Below, in pieces: positions 24,658-33,982 of a DNA stretch of 40,207 nucleotides; the first letter of the stretch is position 1; every line of letters starts with the position of its first letter. The notes beneath the pieces are model-generated. The model ran no database searches. It was given only the letters and a program-made list of their open reading frames with translations, and was not told where the DNA came from. The DNA comes from Bacilli bacterium. Lineage in GTDB: Bacteria > Bacillota_I > Bacilli_A > RF39 > UBA660. The position numbers and the translations under genes were made by a program. The stretch lies in NCBI GenBank assembly GCA_017513865.1, contig JAFWMN010000006.1, positions 66,857 through 107,063 on the forward strand, read 5' to 3'.

Positions 24658-25203
24658 TTGAAGCGGGATATAACTAAAAGAATTTTATATGACAGTAAAT
24701 ATTTGGATATAGTATATCCTATTATTAATTCATCTGAATTTAAGAGAAGACAAGATTGGGTGCATCATGAAAATGTTACTTTAGGTGAACATTTATTAAT
24801 TGTTTCATATATGTCTTATTTAATATGTAAAAAAAGAAAGCTTAATTATAGAGATGCGGCAATTGGAGGACTTTTACATGATTTTTATAATGAACCATGG
24901 CAGGATCATTTATATGATAAGATTCCTCTTTTAAAATCGCATGGTTTTGTTCATGCGAGAGAAGCAATGGAAAATGCTTATAAATATTTTCCTGAACTTA
25001 TGAATGAGAGAATTGCCAATATAATTGAAAGACATATGTTTCCTTTAACAGGAATACCTCCTAAATATAAAGAAGGTTGGATAATAACTTATGTTGATAA
25101 AAAAGTTTCTTTGGATATAGTTCTTAATATAAAAGCTTTACCAAAATATTTAGGTTTGGCTAAGCATGTTAGAAAGATTAAAAATGCTTTTAAAAGGAAG
25201 TGA
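24658..25203 (+). CDS. HD-domain phosphohydrolase-like protein
   Basis: 181 aa, starting with TTG at 24658 (GGAG 8-9 nt upstream; the nearby ATG at 24650 is followed by an early stop). Metal-binding HD pattern: HHENVTLGEH, then GGLLHDFYN with the His-Asp pair, then GFVHAREA and IIERHMFPL. The family hydrolyses phosphoesters, often nucleotides; the substrate is unknown here. It ends in TGA 4 bp before mnmE and is likely cotranscribed with it. Confidence 0.82.
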   Translation: MKRDITKRILYDSKYLDIVYPIINSSEFKRRQDWVHHENVTLGEHLLIVSYMSYLICKKRKLNYRDAAIGGLLHDFYNEPWQDHLYDKIPLLKSHGFVHAREAMENAYKYFPELMNERIANIIERHMFPLTGIPPKYKEGWIITYVDKKVSLDIVLNIKALPKYLGLAKHVRKIKNAFKRK

Positions 25204-25207
25204 TTAT

Positions 25208-26554
25208 ATGGAAGATACAATCGCAGCTATTTCCACAGCTTTAGGTGTTGGGGCAATATCAATAGTTAGAGTTAGTGGACCCAAAGCTATAGAGATTGTT
25301 AATAATATTTTTACTAAAGATATTAGTGAAGTTAAAACACATACTATTCACTATGGTTTTATTGTGGATAAAAATGAAAAAGTGGATGAAGTATTAGTTA
25401 GTGTGATGAGAGGTCCTAGAACTTTTACAACTGAAGATATTGTAGAAATAAATACTCACGGAGGAATTAATACGACAAATAAAGTTTTGGAAATTTTACT
25501 TGTTAATGGGTGTAGATTAGCTACGCCTGGGGAATTTACAAAAAGAGCTTTTCTAAATGGGCGAATTGATTTAACTGAAGCTGAAGGGGTTATGGATTTA
25601 ATTAATTCAGAAACAGATGTAGCTAGAAAAATGGCTTTAAATCAAGTTAATGGTAATGTGTCTTCAATGATTAGTGGTTTAAGGGAAAAGCTTGCTGCTA
25701 TTATTTCTAATATTGAAGTTAATATAGATTATCCAGAATATGATGATATTAAGGTAATGACAATAGATGATATAAAAAAACAAATAAATATTATAGAAAA
25801 AGAGATTAAGAAAATATTAGATGAGAGTGATAATGGAGAAATACTTAAAAACGGTATTAAAACAGCGATTATTGGAAAACCAAATGTTGGTAAAAGTAGT
25901 TTACTTAATAAATTAATTGGTGAGGAAAAGGCTATTGTTACTAATGTTAAAGGAACAACTCGCGATAGTGTTGAAGCGACAGTCAATTTAGATAATATTG
26001 TTCTTAATTTAATAGATACTGCTGGTATTAGAGATACAGCTGATTTGGTTGAAAGTATTGGAGTTTCTAAAAGCATCGAGCTTATAGATGAAGCTGATTT
26101 AATATTATTTGTTTTAAATTATAATGAAGTTCTTAGTGACGAAGATTTAGCTATTTTAGATAAGCTTGAAAATAAAAATTATATTACGATTATTAATAAA
26201 ATAGATTTAGCTAAAAAAATAGATGATCGTAAATTAAAAAACAAAATATATGTCAGCGCTTTAAGTGGCGAAAATATTGACAGTGTTAAAAATAAAATAA
26301 AAGAATTATTTAATTTAGATAAAATCAAAACTAGTGATTTAACTTATTTAACTAGTGCGCGTAGTAAAGCTATATTGGTTAAAGTTTTAGATTCAGTTAA
26401 TGATATTAAACAAGCTATTAATGATAATATGCCTATTGATATGCTTGAAATTGATCTAAAAAACATATGGAATGATTTGGGGTCTATTATTGGTGAAAAT
26501 TATGATGAAGAATTATTAGATCAATTATTTAGTAGATTTTGTGTTGGAAAGTAG
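25208..26554 (+). CDS. mnmE: tRNA uridine-5-carboxymethylaminomethyl(34) GTPase MnmE
   Basis: 448 aa from ATG at 25208 (MEDTIAAISTALGVGAISIVR is the family N terminus; an upstream in-frame ATG lies inside the HD gene). N-terminal folate-binding domain, helical domain, inserted G domain with P-loop GKPNVGKS at 223-230, DTAG and NKID, and the C-terminal catalytic CVGK motif at 445-448. With MnmG it modifies U34 of several tRNAs. Shine-Dalgarno AAAGGAAG. Confidence 0.97.
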   Translation: MEDTIAAISTALGVGAISIVRVSGPKAIEIVNNIFTKDISEVKTHTIHYGFIVDKNEKVDEVLVSVMRGPRTFTTEDIVEINTHGGINTTNKVLEILLVNGCRLATPGEFTKRAFLNGRIDLTEAEGVMDLINSETDVARKMALNQVNGNVSSMISGLREKLAAIISNIEVNIDYPEYDDIKVMTIDDIKKQINIIEKEIKKILDESDNGEILKNGIKTAIIGKPNVGKSSLLNKLIGEEKAIVTNVKGTTRDSVEATVNLDNIVLNLIDTAGIRDTADLVESIGVSKSIELIDEADLILFVLNYNEVLSDEDLAILDKLENKNYITIINKIDLAKKIDDRKLKNKIYVSALSGENIDSVKNKIKELFNLDKIKTSDLTYLTSARSKAILVKVLDSVNDIKQAINDNMPIDMLEIDLKNIWNDLGSIIGENYDEELLDQLFSRFCVGK

Positions 26555-26562
26555 GTGGTTTT

Positions 26563-28407
26563 ATGTATGATGTTATAGTCGTTGGTGGTGGACACGCTGG
26601 ATGTGAAGCAGCTTTGGCTTCTGCTAGACGAGGACATAAAACATTACTTGTTACGGGAAATATAGATAATATTGCGGATATGCCTTGTAATCCATCTATT
26701 GGAGGTAGTGCGAAAGGAATTGTTGTTCGTGAAATAGATGCTTTAGGTGGTGAAATGGGCAGATGTGCTGATAAGAGTTTAATTCAGATAAAAATGCTTA
26801 ATAGAGCTAAGGGACCTGCTGTGAGGTCTTTAAGAGCGCAGGCAGATAAAATTACTTATCCTAAGAATATGATTAAAGCTTTAAAAGAATGTGAAAATTT
26901 AGATTTAAAGGAAGCTTTAGTTAAAGATGTTTTAGTTTCTGATAATAAAGTTAATGGTGTTTTATTAGAAGATGGTTTAGAAATTAAATCTTTAGCTGTT
27001 ATTTTAACAACAGGAACATATTTGAATGCTGATATTATGGTTGGTAGTACGAGACATCGTGAAGGTCCACATGGAGAAGCTCCTTCGAATTATTTAAGTG
27101 ATAATTTAAGGAAAAAAGGTTTTATTATTAAAAGATTAAAAACGGGAACCCCACCTAGAATTTTAAAAAGTAGTATTGATTTTTCGAAGGCTAAAGTAGA
27201 ACTTGGTGATGATGAAGAATTAACTTTTAGTTTTGAAAATAATGTATATTATAATTATAAAAAGCAAACTCCTTGTCATTTAATATATACTACTGAAGAA
27301 ACACATAAAATAATTTTGGATAATTTAAATAAATCAAGTATGTATGGTGGTTTAGATGATATTAAGGGTGTTGGGCCTAGATATTGTCCTTCAATCGAAG
27401 ATAAAATAGTCAGATTCAAAGATAAGGAGAGACATCAATTATTTTTAGAACCGGAAAGTTTATTTTATGATGATATTTATTTACAAGGGTTTTCTACTAG
27501 TATGCCTACTTCGGTTCAAGAAAAAATGGTTCATAGTCTGCCAGGATTAGAAAAAGCGAAAATTCTTAAATATGCTTATGCGATTGAATATGATGCGATT
27601 GATTCAAGACAGCTTAAGTTTTCTTTAGAAACTAAGATAATAGAAAATTTATTTACAGCAGGTCAAATAAATGGAACTAGTGGATATGAAGAAGCTGCTT
27701 GTCAAGGACTTATTGCTGGAATTAATGCAACTTTAAAATTAGAAGGTAAGGAACCATTAATTCTTAAACGAAATGAAGCTTATATTGGTGTATTAATTGA
27801 CGATTTGATTACCAAAGGCATAAGAGATCCTTATAGATTACTTACTTCAAGAGCAGAACACAGACTTCTTTTAAGAAGTGATAATGCGGACTTAAGATTA
27901 ACTGAATATGGTTATAAATTAGGTTTAATTTCTGAAGATAGATATAATAAATTTATTTTAAAAAAAGAAATGATAAAAAAATGCATGCAGGAATTTAAAA
28001 CAAAAAGAATTACGCCTAAAGAAAACGAATATTTGATTTCATTAAATACAAAAAAACTCACATCTGGTTTATCATTATATGAAATATTAAAAAGACCGGA
28101 AGTCGATATTAGTAATTTAATTAAATATTTAAGTGAAGAATATTCAAATGAAGTATTAGAACAAATCTCATTAGAGGCAAAATATGAAGGTTATATTAGA
28201 AAAGCATTAAATGAAGTACATAAAATGGAAAAGGCTGAAAAAACAAAAATTCCTTCAACTTTTGATTATGATTCTCTTCATAATTTGGCTTCAGAGGCTA
28301 AACAAAAATTAAAAGAAGTAAGGCCAGAAACAATAGGACAAGCTTCTAGAATAAGTGGGGTCAACCCAGCCGATATTTCTATTTTAACAATGTATTTGAA
28401 AGGATAA
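26563..28407 (+). CDS. mnmG: tRNA uridine-5-carboxymethylaminomethyl(34) synthesis enzyme MnmG
   Basis: 614 aa from ATG at 26563 (MYDVIVVGGGHAGCEAA, FAD-binding GxGxxG type; AGGTGG upstream). Conserved blocks: NPSIGGSAKGIVVREIDALGG, GTYLNADIMVG, RLKTGTPPRI, and AGQINGTSGYEEAACQG. FAD and NADH-dependent partner of MnmE. Starts 8 bp after mnmE and is followed by rsmG after 3 bp. Confidence 0.97.
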   Translation: MYDVIVVGGGHAGCEAALASARRGHKTLLVTGNIDNIADMPCNPSIGGSAKGIVVREIDALGGEMGRCADKSLIQIKMLNRAKGPAVRSLRAQADKITYPKNMIKALKECENLDLKEALVKDVLVSDNKVNGVLLEDGLEIKSLAVILTTGTYLNADIMVGSTRHREGPHGEAPSNYLSDNLRKKGFIIKRLKTGTPPRILKSSIDFSKAKVELGDDEELTFSFENNVYYNYKKQTPCHLIYTTEETHKIILDNLNKSSMYGGLDDIKGVGPRYCPSIEDKIVRFKDKERHQLFLEPESLFYDDIYLQGFSTSMPTSVQEKMVHSLPGLEKAKILKYAYAIEYDAIDSRQLKFSLETKIIENLFTAGQINGTSGYEEAACQGLIAGINATLKLEGKEPLILKRNEAYIGVLIDDLITKGIRDPYRLLTSRAEHRLLLRSDNADLRLTEYGYKLGLISEDRYNKFILKKEMIKKCMQEFKTKRITPKENEYLISLNTKKLTSGLSLYEILKRPEVDISNLIKYLSEEYSNEVLEQISLEAKYEGYIRKALNEVHKMEKAEKTKIPSTFDYDSLHNLASEAKQKLKEVRPETIGQASRISGVNPADISILTMYLKG

Positions 28408-28410
28408 TTT

Positions 28411-29109
28411 ATGGATATAGAATTATTTAAAAGCGAAATAGAAAAACTTGGAATAAAATATGATGAAGCAATGTTATCTAAATTAGAAAAATATTATATT
28501 TTATTGGTAACATGGAATGAAAAAATGAATTTAACGGCTATTACTGATAAAAAAACAGTTTATTTAAAACATTTTTATGATAGTTTAACGATAACTAAAG
28601 TAATAGATTTTAATAATATTAATAGTTTGTGTGATATTGGAACTGGAGCTGGATTTCCGGGGTTAGTTTTGAAAATATTTTTTCCACATTTAGATGTAAC
28701 GTTAGTTGATTCTTTAAATAAAAGAATAATCTTTTTAGATGAGGTTATTAAAGAATTAAATTTAGAAAATGTTTATACAAAACATATAAGAGCTGAAGAA
28801 TATGGTAAAACTGTTCGTGAAAAATTTGATTTAGTAACAGCTAGAGCTGTTTCTTCATTTAACGTTTTGCTTGAATATGCAATTCCATTAGTTAAAAATA
28901 ATAAATATTTTGTCGCAATGCGAGGAAATGATGACACAAAAGATGGAGACAAAGCTTTAAAAATTTTAAGTTGTTTAAAAATAAAAACGGAAAACTTTAA
29001 GTTACCTATTGAAAATAGTCAAAGAACGATTGTTGTAATTCAAAAAAAAGAAAAAACAAAGTTAAAATATCCGCGAAAGTTTTCTGAAATAAAGAAAAGA
29101 CCACTTTAG
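28411..29109 (+). CDS. rsmG: 16S rRNA (guanine527-N7)-methyltransferase
   Basis: 232 aa. SAM-binding motif CDIGTGAGFPGLVLKI (about 71-86), the typical WNEKMNLTAITD upstream (36-47), and VTARAVSSFNVLLEYAIPL later. Methylates G527 near the decoding site. Last gene of the HD-mnmE-mnmG-rsmG unit, closed by a terminator. Confidence 0.96.
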   Translation: MDIELFKSEIEKLGIKYDEAMLSKLEKYYILLVTWNEKMNLTAITDKKTVYLKHFYDSLTITKVIDFNNINSLCDIGTGAGFPGLVLKIFFPHLDVTLVDSLNKRIIFLDEVIKELNLENVYTKHIRAEEYGKTVREKFDLVTARAVSSFNVLLEYAIPLVKNNKYFVAMRGNDDTKDGDKALKILSCLKIKTENFKLPIENSQRTIVVIQKKEKTKLKYPRKFSEIKKRPL

Positions 29110-29137
29110 GAGTAGTATAGCTACTCTTTTTGTTTTT
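29110..29137 (+). terminator. terminator after rsmG
   Basis: GAGTAG-TATAG-CTACTC (29110-29126), 6-bp stem, followed by TTTTTGTTTTT. It starts right after the rsmG stop. Confidence 0.85.
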
Positions 29138-29273
29138 ATCATTAATAAGTAATAATATTACTTGTTAACAACACCTTAATGTGTAAAAAAAAGTATAAAT
29201 TGTTATTCGTGTATTGAAAAAAAATTGTAAAAATAGTATCATTATATTATAAGAGTAGAAAGAGGGGTGGATT
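29138..29273 (+). promoter_or_regulatory. parB promoter region with several small palindromes
   Basis: -35 TTGTAA (29225-29230), 17-bp spacer, -10 TATAAG (29248-29253). Further upstream are a 17-bp dyad AAGTAATA-A-TATTACTT (29147-29163) and TTGTTAACAA (29162-29171), possible regulator sites. No parS sequence is present here. Confidence 0.6.
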
Positions 29274-30674
29274 ATGCAAGAAAATCGCGAACTTAGAGAA
29301 TTAAACATTAGCGATGTTTTACCTAACAGGTTTCAACCAAGATTAAAATTTGAACAAGATTCTTTGGAACAGTTAGCTGAGTCTATAAGTAAGTTTGGTG
29401 TAATAGAGCCGGTTGTTGTTAGACCAGTTGGCAATAAATTTGAAATTGTTGCAGGCGAAAGAAGATATAAAGCTAGTAAACTTGCTAGTAAATCCACCAT
29501 TCCAGCTATTATTATTAATTTAACTGATAAGGAAAGTGAAGAACTTGCTTTACTTGAAAATGTTCAACGAAAGGCATTAAATCCAATTGAGGAAGCGGTT
29601 TCTTATAAAAGAATTTTAGATGCGGGATATATAACAAGAGAAGATCTTGCTAAAAAAATTGGAAAACCGCAGACAGAAATTCTTAATAAAATAAGATTGT
29701 TGAAATTATCTGATGAGGTTCAAAGTTATTTACTTAGCAATAAAATCTCTGAAAGACATGCTAGAAGTTTACTTAAAATTTCTGATTTAGATGAACAAAC
29801 GAAAATGCTTCATAGAATTGTAAATGAGAGATTAACAGTTAAACAAACCGATAGAGAAATTAGAAAAATGTCTGAAAATGGGACCGTTGAAGTCTTATCT
29901 ATAAATGAAAGGGGCAATGAAAATATGGATATAGATAAAATAATGAGGGAAGCTCAGGATATTAATAGTCCAGAGTCTCAAAATAACAATATGCCAGATT
30001 TAATGGCAGCTGGGAATGCTCCAGTAAGTGAGCCAATTGTTGCTCCAGAGCCTGCACCAGCACCTATTAATAATGAGGAAAGCAAATTTATAAGTCCGAT
30101 GGCTGAACCAGTCGTAGAACCAGCAGCACCAGAACCAGTTGTAAATAATTTTGATGCAATGGTTAATAGTCCTTTAAGTGAACCTGCATTTGTTCCAAAT
30201 GTTCCTCTTGAGGCGCCAACTGTCGATCCAGTTATGCCAGTGGAATCAGCTCCAACCCCAGAGGTTAATCAGCAAGATATTTCAGAAGCTGTGGCTTCAG
30301 CATTTAATAATTCTAATAATGGACTTAATATTGCCGATAATTCTAAATTTATAAATGTTCCAGACACAGATATATTGCAGGATACTGCTCCTATTCCAGA
30401 ACAACCTGTAATTCAATCAGGAGTGATTCCAGCGGAAGAGGTTCCTGTAGTAGAGCCAGTAGTACAAGTGGAAGATCCGATGATGAGTCCTGCTGCGAAC
30501 CCAGAACCTGTTATCCCAGTAGCGCCAGAACCAATGGCAGTCAACGATTTTTCTAAAATTGTTCAAATGTTAAGGGACTGCGCAAATCAAATCGAAAAGA
30601 ACGGACATGCTGTAAATATGGAAGAAATTGATTTAGGAAGTCAATATTCAGTAACAATTACTATTAATAAGTAA
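29274..30674 (+). CDS. parB: chromosome-partitioning protein ParB with atypical linker and C terminus
   Basis: 466 aa, against about 280-300 for usual chromosomal ParB. Residues 1-205 are standard: CTP-binding box GERRYKA at 61-67, ENVQRKALNPIEEA (95-108), and the parS-reading helix-turn-helix (TREDLAKKIGKPQTEILNKIRLL, about 121-143). Residues ~235-422 are a Pro/Ala/Glu/Val-rich disordered linker with a degenerate unit like SP(L/M)(S/A)EP. A compact end (423-466, FSKIVQMLRDCANQIEKNGH and a final strand) replaces the usual dimerisation domain. The five parS sites at 10.1-10.4 kb are its expected targets. No parA/soj adjacent. Noc is less likely because the sites present are parS. Confidence 0.9.
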   Translation: MQENRELRELNISDVLPNRFQPRLKFEQDSLEQLAESISKFGVIEPVVVRPVGNKFEIVAGERRYKASKLASKSTIPAIIINLTDKESEELALLENVQRKALNPIEEAVSYKRILDAGYITREDLAKKIGKPQTEILNKIRLLKLSDEVQSYLLSNKISERHARSLLKISDLDEQTKMLHRIVNERLTVKQTDREIRKMSENGTVEVLSINERGNENMDIDKIMREAQDINSPESQNNNMPDLMAAGNAPVSEPIVAPEPAPAPINNEESKFISPMAEPVVEPAAPEPVVNNFDAMVNSPLSEPAFVPNVPLEAPTVDPVMPVESAPTPEVNQQDISEAVASAFNNSNNGLNIADNSKFINVPDTDILQDTAPIPEQPVIQSGVIPAEEVPVVEPVVQVEDPMMSPAANPEPVIPVAPEPMAVNDFSKIVQMLRDCANQIEKNGHAVNMEEIDLGSQYSVTITINK

Positions 30675-30712
30675 TTGTTTTTTTATATTGTTTGTGTTAT
30701 TATATTATCGTG

Positions 30713-30735
30713 TTAGGTGTGAGGGGGAAACCTAA
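30713..30735 (+). promoter_or_regulatory. inverted repeat around Shine-Dalgarno of the 592-aa gene
   Basis: TTAGGT (30713-30718) and ACCTAA (30730-30735) are exact inverted repeats flanking the purine-rich Shine-Dalgarno GAGGGGG; the second arm touches the ATG. A small RNA hairpin could modulate translation. The AT-rich stretch just before (TATATTATCG) may contain the -10. Confidence 0.45.
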
Positions 30736-32514
30736 ATGAGCGATTATGATATTGATTCGAGAGTAATTGAAAAATTAATAAGTATTGAAACTAAAATTTT
30801 AGAAAGTTATCAGCACCTTTTTGCTTTTAAAGATGTTGATAATGAAGCTGCTAAATTTCAATTGGAAAAATTAAAAATGTTGATAAAAAAAGAGAATGTT
30901 TTATTAAATCAACTACCTAAAAATAGTTCTTTTTTAACTTATATTGTTGATTTAGTTGTTCAAAATTCAGCGAACTTTTTTAATGACGTGGATGTAGCTA
31001 CAGAAGTTTTAATAAGATTTACTAATGTTTTAGAGGATCTAGCAGGAATATTGTTTGAAAAAGAGGAAGCGGAGCTGCTTGAAGAAGTAGATATTGATAT
31101 TGATGATGTTGACAAAGCCTCTGTCAGAATAAACATTCGTGATAATTTACTTATTAAATATATTAAAAGTTTAGAAACACTTATTTTTTCTTCGTCAGAT
31201 GAATTAAAGGAAGTTTTGAAAAATTGTCAATATGCAGAAGCTTTTTATAATAAAACCGTAGGCGATTTTTTATTAGAAAAAGATTTTGAAACAAAAAATA
31301 TCACTTTTAGAGATGATTATCAAATGATTGATATTCTTGGTTTATCTATAGATGATTATGTTTCTTTAAAAAATGAAGAAATACTTTATATGGTACAAAG
31401 TGTTTTTGTGGATCTTACTTCAAATTCCTTAGGTACACAAACTGAAAGATCTGATCTTAGAAAAGCTTATGATTCTTTGAAATTTAAATTTCTTCTTAAA
31501 GAAATGCCGACACCAATTTTAATATACTTTGATGAAAGAATTAATGAAGAAATAAATGAACTTAGCGAAAAGAATTCATTAGTTGATGATTTATGCGTTT
31601 TTGTTAAAAGGGAATTAAAAACAAGAAAAGATATTCCAGAAGAAGTAGCAGAGCCAAATCCTTTACGAACGCCAATTGATGAGCAGACCATTGATAGTTT
31701 AATTGAACTTATTAAATTAGATGAAAAAATATTATTGCTTTTTGATAATATAGATTTCGATGATTTAGATAATTCTATCGATATTAAAAATCTTTCACGC
31801 TTAGTTAGTGCTGAAAAAGAATTAGTTGATAAAATTGATATAAATTATAGAAATGCGAAAATAATTGAAGAGATGTTTTTAGAAGATTTAGATTTCTTTT
31901 TGATAGAAGAAGAAGAAAGCAGACAGATACGAAAGAAACAACTTATATATGAAAGGATTCATGATTTGTTACCTTTTTATCAAAAGTTAGAATTATCACC
32001 TATTCAAAGTCAAGGAAGTTATTCTTGTATAAGTCAAAATCATTTAGTTTCATCTTTGAAATCATATGAGAAGGTAATTGATGAAACAGAGGATGAAGAA
32101 AGAAAAAATTATTTAAAAGAATTTTATAGAGAGCTTTTTTACGTAAATGTAAGATTAATGGATGATTTTATATTTGCCAATGGAAATTATAAAATGATAG
32201 ATCGATTTGATGATGAACTTTCTTCTCGAAGTATTGGGCTTAGTGATATTGAATATGCTTTTGACAAAGATGAACAACTATATGAGCATGCTAAACTTTT
32301 AATAGAAGAAGTTCTTAGTTATGAAGATTCTTGGGAAAAAGATTTAGATGTGTGGGCAGCTTTTGAATTTAAACTATTAGAACTTGATGATATAATAAAA
32401 AATGTCAGCGATGAACATTTTTATGAGTTGCCATATTTAGTTAGCGAAAACAACACATATAAAAGTACAAATTCTAAAAAAAGAATTTTAAAACTTCTAA
32501 AAAACTATGAATAA
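30736..32514 (+). CDS. acidic helical protein of unknown function with internal duplication
   Basis: 592 aa, Glu/Asp/Leu-rich, no Cys-rich motif, signal peptide or membrane helix. I do not recognise the family. Two halves look related: residues ~10-60 ([20 protein letters not shown], then [18 protein letters not shown]) resemble ~318-370 ([20 protein letters not shown], then [17 protein letters not shown]), each followed by helices of similar size. The first half ends in a hinge rich in Pro ([16 protein letters not shown], about 305-320). Probably a cytoplasmic scaffold-like or binding protein, but nothing shows an activity. Located between parB, in the position usually held by soj/parA, and mscL. 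Confidence 0.7.
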   Translation: MSDYDIDSRVIEKLISIETKILESYQHLFAFKDVDNEAAKFQLEKLKMLIKKENVLLNQLPKNSSFLTYIVDLVVQNSANFFNDVDVATEVLIRFTNVLEDLAGILFEKEEAELLEEVDIDIDDVDKASVRINIRDNLLIKYIKSLETLIFSSSDELKEVLKNCQYAEAFYNKTVGDFLLEKDFETKNITFRDDYQMIDILGLSIDDYVSLKNEEILYMVQSVFVDLTSNSLGTQTERSDLRKAYDSLKFKFLLKEMPTPILIYFDERINEEINELSEKNSLVDDLCVFVKRELKTRKDIPEEVAEPNPLRTPIDEQTIDSLIELIKLDEKILLLFDNIDFDDLDNSIDIKNLSRLVSAEKELVDKIDINYRNAKIIEEMFLEDLDFFLIEEEESRQIRKKQLIYERIHDLLPFYQKLELSPIQSQGSYSCISQNHLVSSLKSYEKVIDETEDEERKNYLKEFYRELFYVNVRLMDDFIFANGNYKMIDRFDDELSSRSIGLSDIEYAFDKDEQLYEHAKLLIEEVLSYEDSWEKDLDVWAAFEFKLLELDDIIKNVSDEHFYELPYLVSENNTYKSTNSKKRILKLLKNYE

Positions 32515-32564
32515 ATATAGATATTAAATTTTATATAATTTTTTACTATAGGAAGGAGGTTATT

Positions 32565-32990
32565 ATGAAAAAAGAAGCAGGAAAAGAAAAAATGAAGAAA
32601 GGACTTAGTGAATTTAAAGAATTTATTTCTAAAGGTAATGTTGTTGACATGGCTGTCGGTGTTATTATCGGTAGTGCTTTTGGAAAAATTGTAACAAGTT
32701 TAGTTGAAAAAATATTAATGCCAATTATTGGAGTTCTTTTAGGTGGACTTGATTTTAGTGACTTAAGTATTAAAGTTGGAAGTGCTAAAATTGGTTATGG
32801 GTCTTTTATTCAATCAATTGTTGATTTTCTAATAGTTGCTTTCTGTTTATTCTTGATTATTAAAGTAATGAATAAATTACAAGACGCAGTTAAGAAAGAT
32901 AAAATTGAAGAAGCAATTGAAGCAGAACAAGCAAGCGACGCAAAAGAAATTGAACTGCTTACAGAAATCAGAGATTTACTTAAAAAATAA
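32565..32990 (+). CDS. mscL: large-conductance mechanosensitive channel MscL
   Basis: 141 aa. N-terminal helix [20 protein letters not shown] leads into TM1 with the pore residues, a short periplasmic loop ([18 protein letters not shown]), TM2 ([20 protein letters not shown]), and a charged C-terminal helix [14 protein letters not shown] typical of the family. It releases osmolytes on hypo-osmotic shock. Shine-Dalgarno GGAAGGAGG. The gene is followed by a bidirectional terminator. Confidence 0.96.
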   Translation: MKKEAGKEKMKKGLSEFKEFISKGNVVDMAVGVIIGSAFGKIVTSLVEKILMPIIGVLLGGLDFSDLSIKVGSAKIGYGSFIQSIVDFLIVAFCLFLIIKVMNKLQDAVKKDKIEEAIEAEQASDAKEIELLTEIRDLLKK

Positions 32991-33024
32991 AAATATAGAT
33001 ATAAAATCTATATTTTTTTATTTT
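32991..33024. terminator. bidirectional terminator between mscL and dut
   Basis: Perfect 10-bp stem AAATATAGAT-ATAAA-ATCTATATTT (32991-33015) with T runs on both strands, between convergent genes. Confidence 0.88.
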
Positions 33025-33476
33025 GATGTTGAACCGAATCCACCTTTTCTTTTACCACCGGCGATGTCATTGTCGGCTATTAAATAGTTCATAAAAACTA
33101 ACTGCCCTACTACATCTCCTTTTTTTATGATAACATCTTCATCAGACATATTAAAGTAAGCAAACATAATATGACCGTCATTATCTTCATTGCCATAGTA
33201 ATCGGCATCCACTATTCCTATTCCATTAGCTAAAACTAAATGTTTTTTACCTGGATTACTACTTCTATTAGCGACCATTATCCATTCATTTTCTTGGCAA
33301 TAGGCTTTTATTCCGGTTTTTACTAAGGTTGGTTTACAACCTTTTTTAAATGGTGGTATTGTTGTATCTTCAGCAGCTTCAGTATCATATCCTGCGGCGT
33401 GTGCTGTTTTTCTAATTGGAAGATTTATATTCTTATCTTCATAGCCTTTGACTATTTCAAATCCCCTACTTTTCAT
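33018..33476 (-). CDS. dut: deoxyuridine 5'-triphosphate nucleotidohydrolase
   Basis: 152 aa trimeric-type dUTPase. The motifs are in order: AGYD (motif 1), NRSSNPGKK (2), GIGIVDADYYG (3; Asp-Tyr for uracil binding), GDVVGQLVF (4), and C-terminal GGFGSTSK (5, the P-loop-like arm). Cleaves dUTP to dUMP and PPi. The start overlaps the nrdG stop by 4 bp, so it is the third gene of the nrdD-nrdG-dut operon. Confidence 0.92.
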   Translation of the reverse strand: MKSRGFEIVKGYEDKNINLPIRKTAHAAGYDTEAAEDTTIPPFKKGCKPTLVKTGIKAYCQENEWIMVANRSSNPGKKHLVLANGIGIVDADYYGNEDNDGHIMFAYFNMSDEDVIIKKGDVVGQLVFMNYLIADNDIAGGKRKGGFGSTSK

Positions 33477-33982
33477 GAATTTTCCTCCTCATTTTTATAA
33501 TAGAATACAAGGTCTTTCTTTTTTAAACTTTTTTGAACATCTATTACTCTTTGATTAGAAGATCCACAGTATTTTAGTTTTGGATTTTTAAGTTTAATTT
33601 TGAATTGTCCATCGACTAGAACGTCTATGTATTTAAATATTTCTTTATCTTTTAATTTTTCAAATAAGAACCCACTCCAAACCCAAAGATTCTTCTTAGG
33701 AAATTTTTCTTTGAAGGCTTTGGCTAATTTAGTTGATCCTTCAATGTTTTTTGGATGAAGAGGTTCTCCTCCAAGAATAGATAGTCCTTCAATATTTTGG
33801 TTTTCGCAAAGTTTCATTATTTCATTTATTGTTTCATCTGTGAAATCTATACCTTCATTGAAATCCCAGGTTTCAGGATTAAAGCACCCTTCACAGTGAA
33901 AAGTGCATCCTTGCATAAAAATGGAAACCCTGATTCCAGGGCCATTTGATATATCCATTTTTCTTATTTTACTATATTTCAT
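33473..33982 (-). CDS. nrdG: anaerobic ribonucleotide reductase activating protein
   Basis: 169 aa radical-SAM protein. The 4Fe-4S motif is CTFHCEGC (CxxxCxxC, about 26-33), followed by SILGGEPL, the usual GGEP. It makes the glycyl radical on NrdD. Starts with no gap after the nrdD stop. Confidence 0.95.
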   Translation of the reverse strand: MKYSKIRKMDISNGPGIRVSIFMQGCTFHCEGCFNPETWDFNEGIDFTDETINEIMKLCENQNIEGLSILGGEPLHPKNIEGSTKLAKAFKEKFPKKNLWVWSGFLFEKLKDKEIFKYIDVLVDGQFKIKLKNPKLKYCGSSNQRVIDVQKSLKKKDLVFYYKNEEENS

